Part shown: positions 63,448 through 64,000 of the stretch, in pieces
How positions within the stretch are numbered: position 1 is the stretch's first letter
Layout of the letters: each line of letters starts with the position of its first letter
DNA from: Halotalea alkalilenta
GTDB lineage: Bacteria > Pseudomonadota > Gammaproteobacteria > Pseudomonadales > Halomonadaceae
Reading direction: 5' to 3'
DNA: 64,000 nucleotides
Assembly: GCF_001648175.1 (NCBI RefSeq)
Contig: NZ_CP015243.1
Span: forward strand, 2,232,001 to 2,296,000
Notes under the pieces: generated by a model
Databases searched by the model: none
What the model saw: the letters and a program-made list of their open reading frames with translations, nothing else
Told to the model about the DNA's origin: nothing
Program-made: the position numbers and the translations under genes

Positions 63448-64000
63448 ATGACCATGATTGCCGGGTGTTCAAAGCTCGAAGAAATAAATGAAAAACAAAT
63501 GTTCGAACGGAAGCTGGCCAGCTGGTTAATCGGTGTGCGTTCGGTCGAGGCCATGCAATCCCCTTGGAAGGGCAGCGCTTCAAGCTTCTCCTGGCATGCG
63601 CGGGGAGAGTATTTCTCGAGCCTGGTGGCCGGGACGGTGACGATGGGGGGGCAGTCGGTCAACCGTGGCATCTCGAGCCTGGCGCTGGCCCCTGACCACC
63701 TGCTGCTGCTGCTGGTGATCGAAGGCGAATTCATCAGCAGCGTCTATGGCGAAGAGCATCCGGTGCGCCAGGGTGACCTGATGTTCCAGGACGCCTCCCA
63801 GCCCTGCAGCTTCCGCTTTGCCCGTGAGTTCGGTGCGCCGCGCGCCTGCTCGATGCGCTACTTGATCCTGCCGCGCGAAATGCTCGGTCTCGACGGCAAC
63901 GTTGCCCAGCTGCATGGCAAGGTGGTGCGTCACGGTCGTCCGCTGGCGACGCTGCTCGAGCGCTATCTGGCCGCTTTGCTGGCCTTGGGTAGCGAGCTCG
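63448..64000 (+). CDS. AraC-family regulator, N-terminal part (cut by window end)
   Basis: Open from the ATG at 63448 (AAGGGGAG 5 bp upstream; a second ATG at 63454) to the window end, 184 codons, so the HTH lies outside. The visible sensor domain has KLASWLIGVRSVEAMQS, FSWHARGEYFSSLVAGT, LALAPDHLLLLLVIEGEFIS, VYGEEHPVRQGDLMFQDASQ and PCSFRF. Aligned by eye to the gene at 61891, most of these blocks agree residue for residue. It is a divergent tandem paralogue. Confidence 0.85.
   Translation, partial: MTMIAGCSKLEEINEKQMFERKLASWLIGVRSVEAMQSPWKGSASSFSWHARGEYFSSLVAGTVTMGGQSVNRGISSLALAPDHLLLLLVIEGEFISSVYGEEHPVRQGDLMFQDASQPCSFRFAREFGAPRACSMRYLILPREMLGLDGNVAQLHGKVVRHGRPLATLLERYLAALLALGSEL

Overview
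The window is high-GC DNA with dense, short-spaced bacterial operons. Several features point to a gammaproteobacterium, most likely a halomonad-type one (Halomonadaceae; inferred from gene content and order, not proven). These are a contiguous bioB-F-H-C-D-A cluster behind a BirA-type operator, cysJI, selO next to gpsA and sixA, a CitMHS citrate carrier, a sigma-32 promoter on htpG, and a Wza/Wzc exopolysaccharide operon with an RfaH ops element. No rRNA, tRNA or CRISPR was seen.

Layout. (1) 1-480: 3' end of pxpC (5-oxoprolinase subunit C). (2) about 0.7-10.6 kb: an accessory block of redox and detoxification genes: LysR, three SDRs, an old yellow enzyme, DUF1993, a Rossmann oxidoreductase, an MFS exporter, a FrnE/DsbA-like protein and a TetR. 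Between them lie broken pieces: an alpha/beta-hydrolase stump joined tail to tail with an aldo/keto reductase stump, an SDR C-terminus scrap, and a relaxase (DUF3363-type) C-terminus scrap. The last suggests the block arrived on a conjugative or mobilizable element. Three related dyads near the TetR, frnE-like and MFS starts look like one TetR regulon. (3) 10.7-25 kb: core metabolism: cysJI, GNAT, CitMHS, bioBFHCDA, MgtC-like protein, YegS-like lipid kinase, cytosine-deaminase-like enzyme. (4) 25-32.6 kb: a lipoprotein, cold-shock protein, GNAT, a double-TM2 membrane protein, a TPP riboswitch controlling a ThiZXY-type pyrimidine ABC importer, a soluble lytic transglycosylase and a DUF1232 protein. 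(5) 32.6-43.7 kb: htpG, Bax-like glucosaminidase, a QseBC-type two-component pair, selO, gpsA, sixA, AEC carrier, patatin-like protein. (6) 43.7-47.86 kb: a second small accessory segment (two AraC regulators, a PEBP protein, a LysE exporter) with scraps of a LysR gene and of hemB. (7) 47.86-64 kb: an exopolysaccharide locus: galU, a small secreted protein, an 845-bp leader with the ops element, then wza, wzc, three GT2 glycosyltransferases, an EpsG-type polymerase, a flippase, an initiating sugar-phosphate transferase and galE. It is followed by two tandemly duplicated AraC-type regulators, the second cut by the window end.

How the parts work together. GalU and GalE supply UDP-glucose and UDP-galactose. 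The polyprenyl sugar transferase starts a lipid-linked repeat unit and the three GT2 enzymes extend it. The flippase and EpsG-type protein export and polymerise it, and Wzc/Wza control length and carry it across the outer membrane. The TPP-controlled importer salvages thiamine pyrimidine precursors, and the bio cluster runs from malonyl-ACP methylation through to biotin under BirA control.
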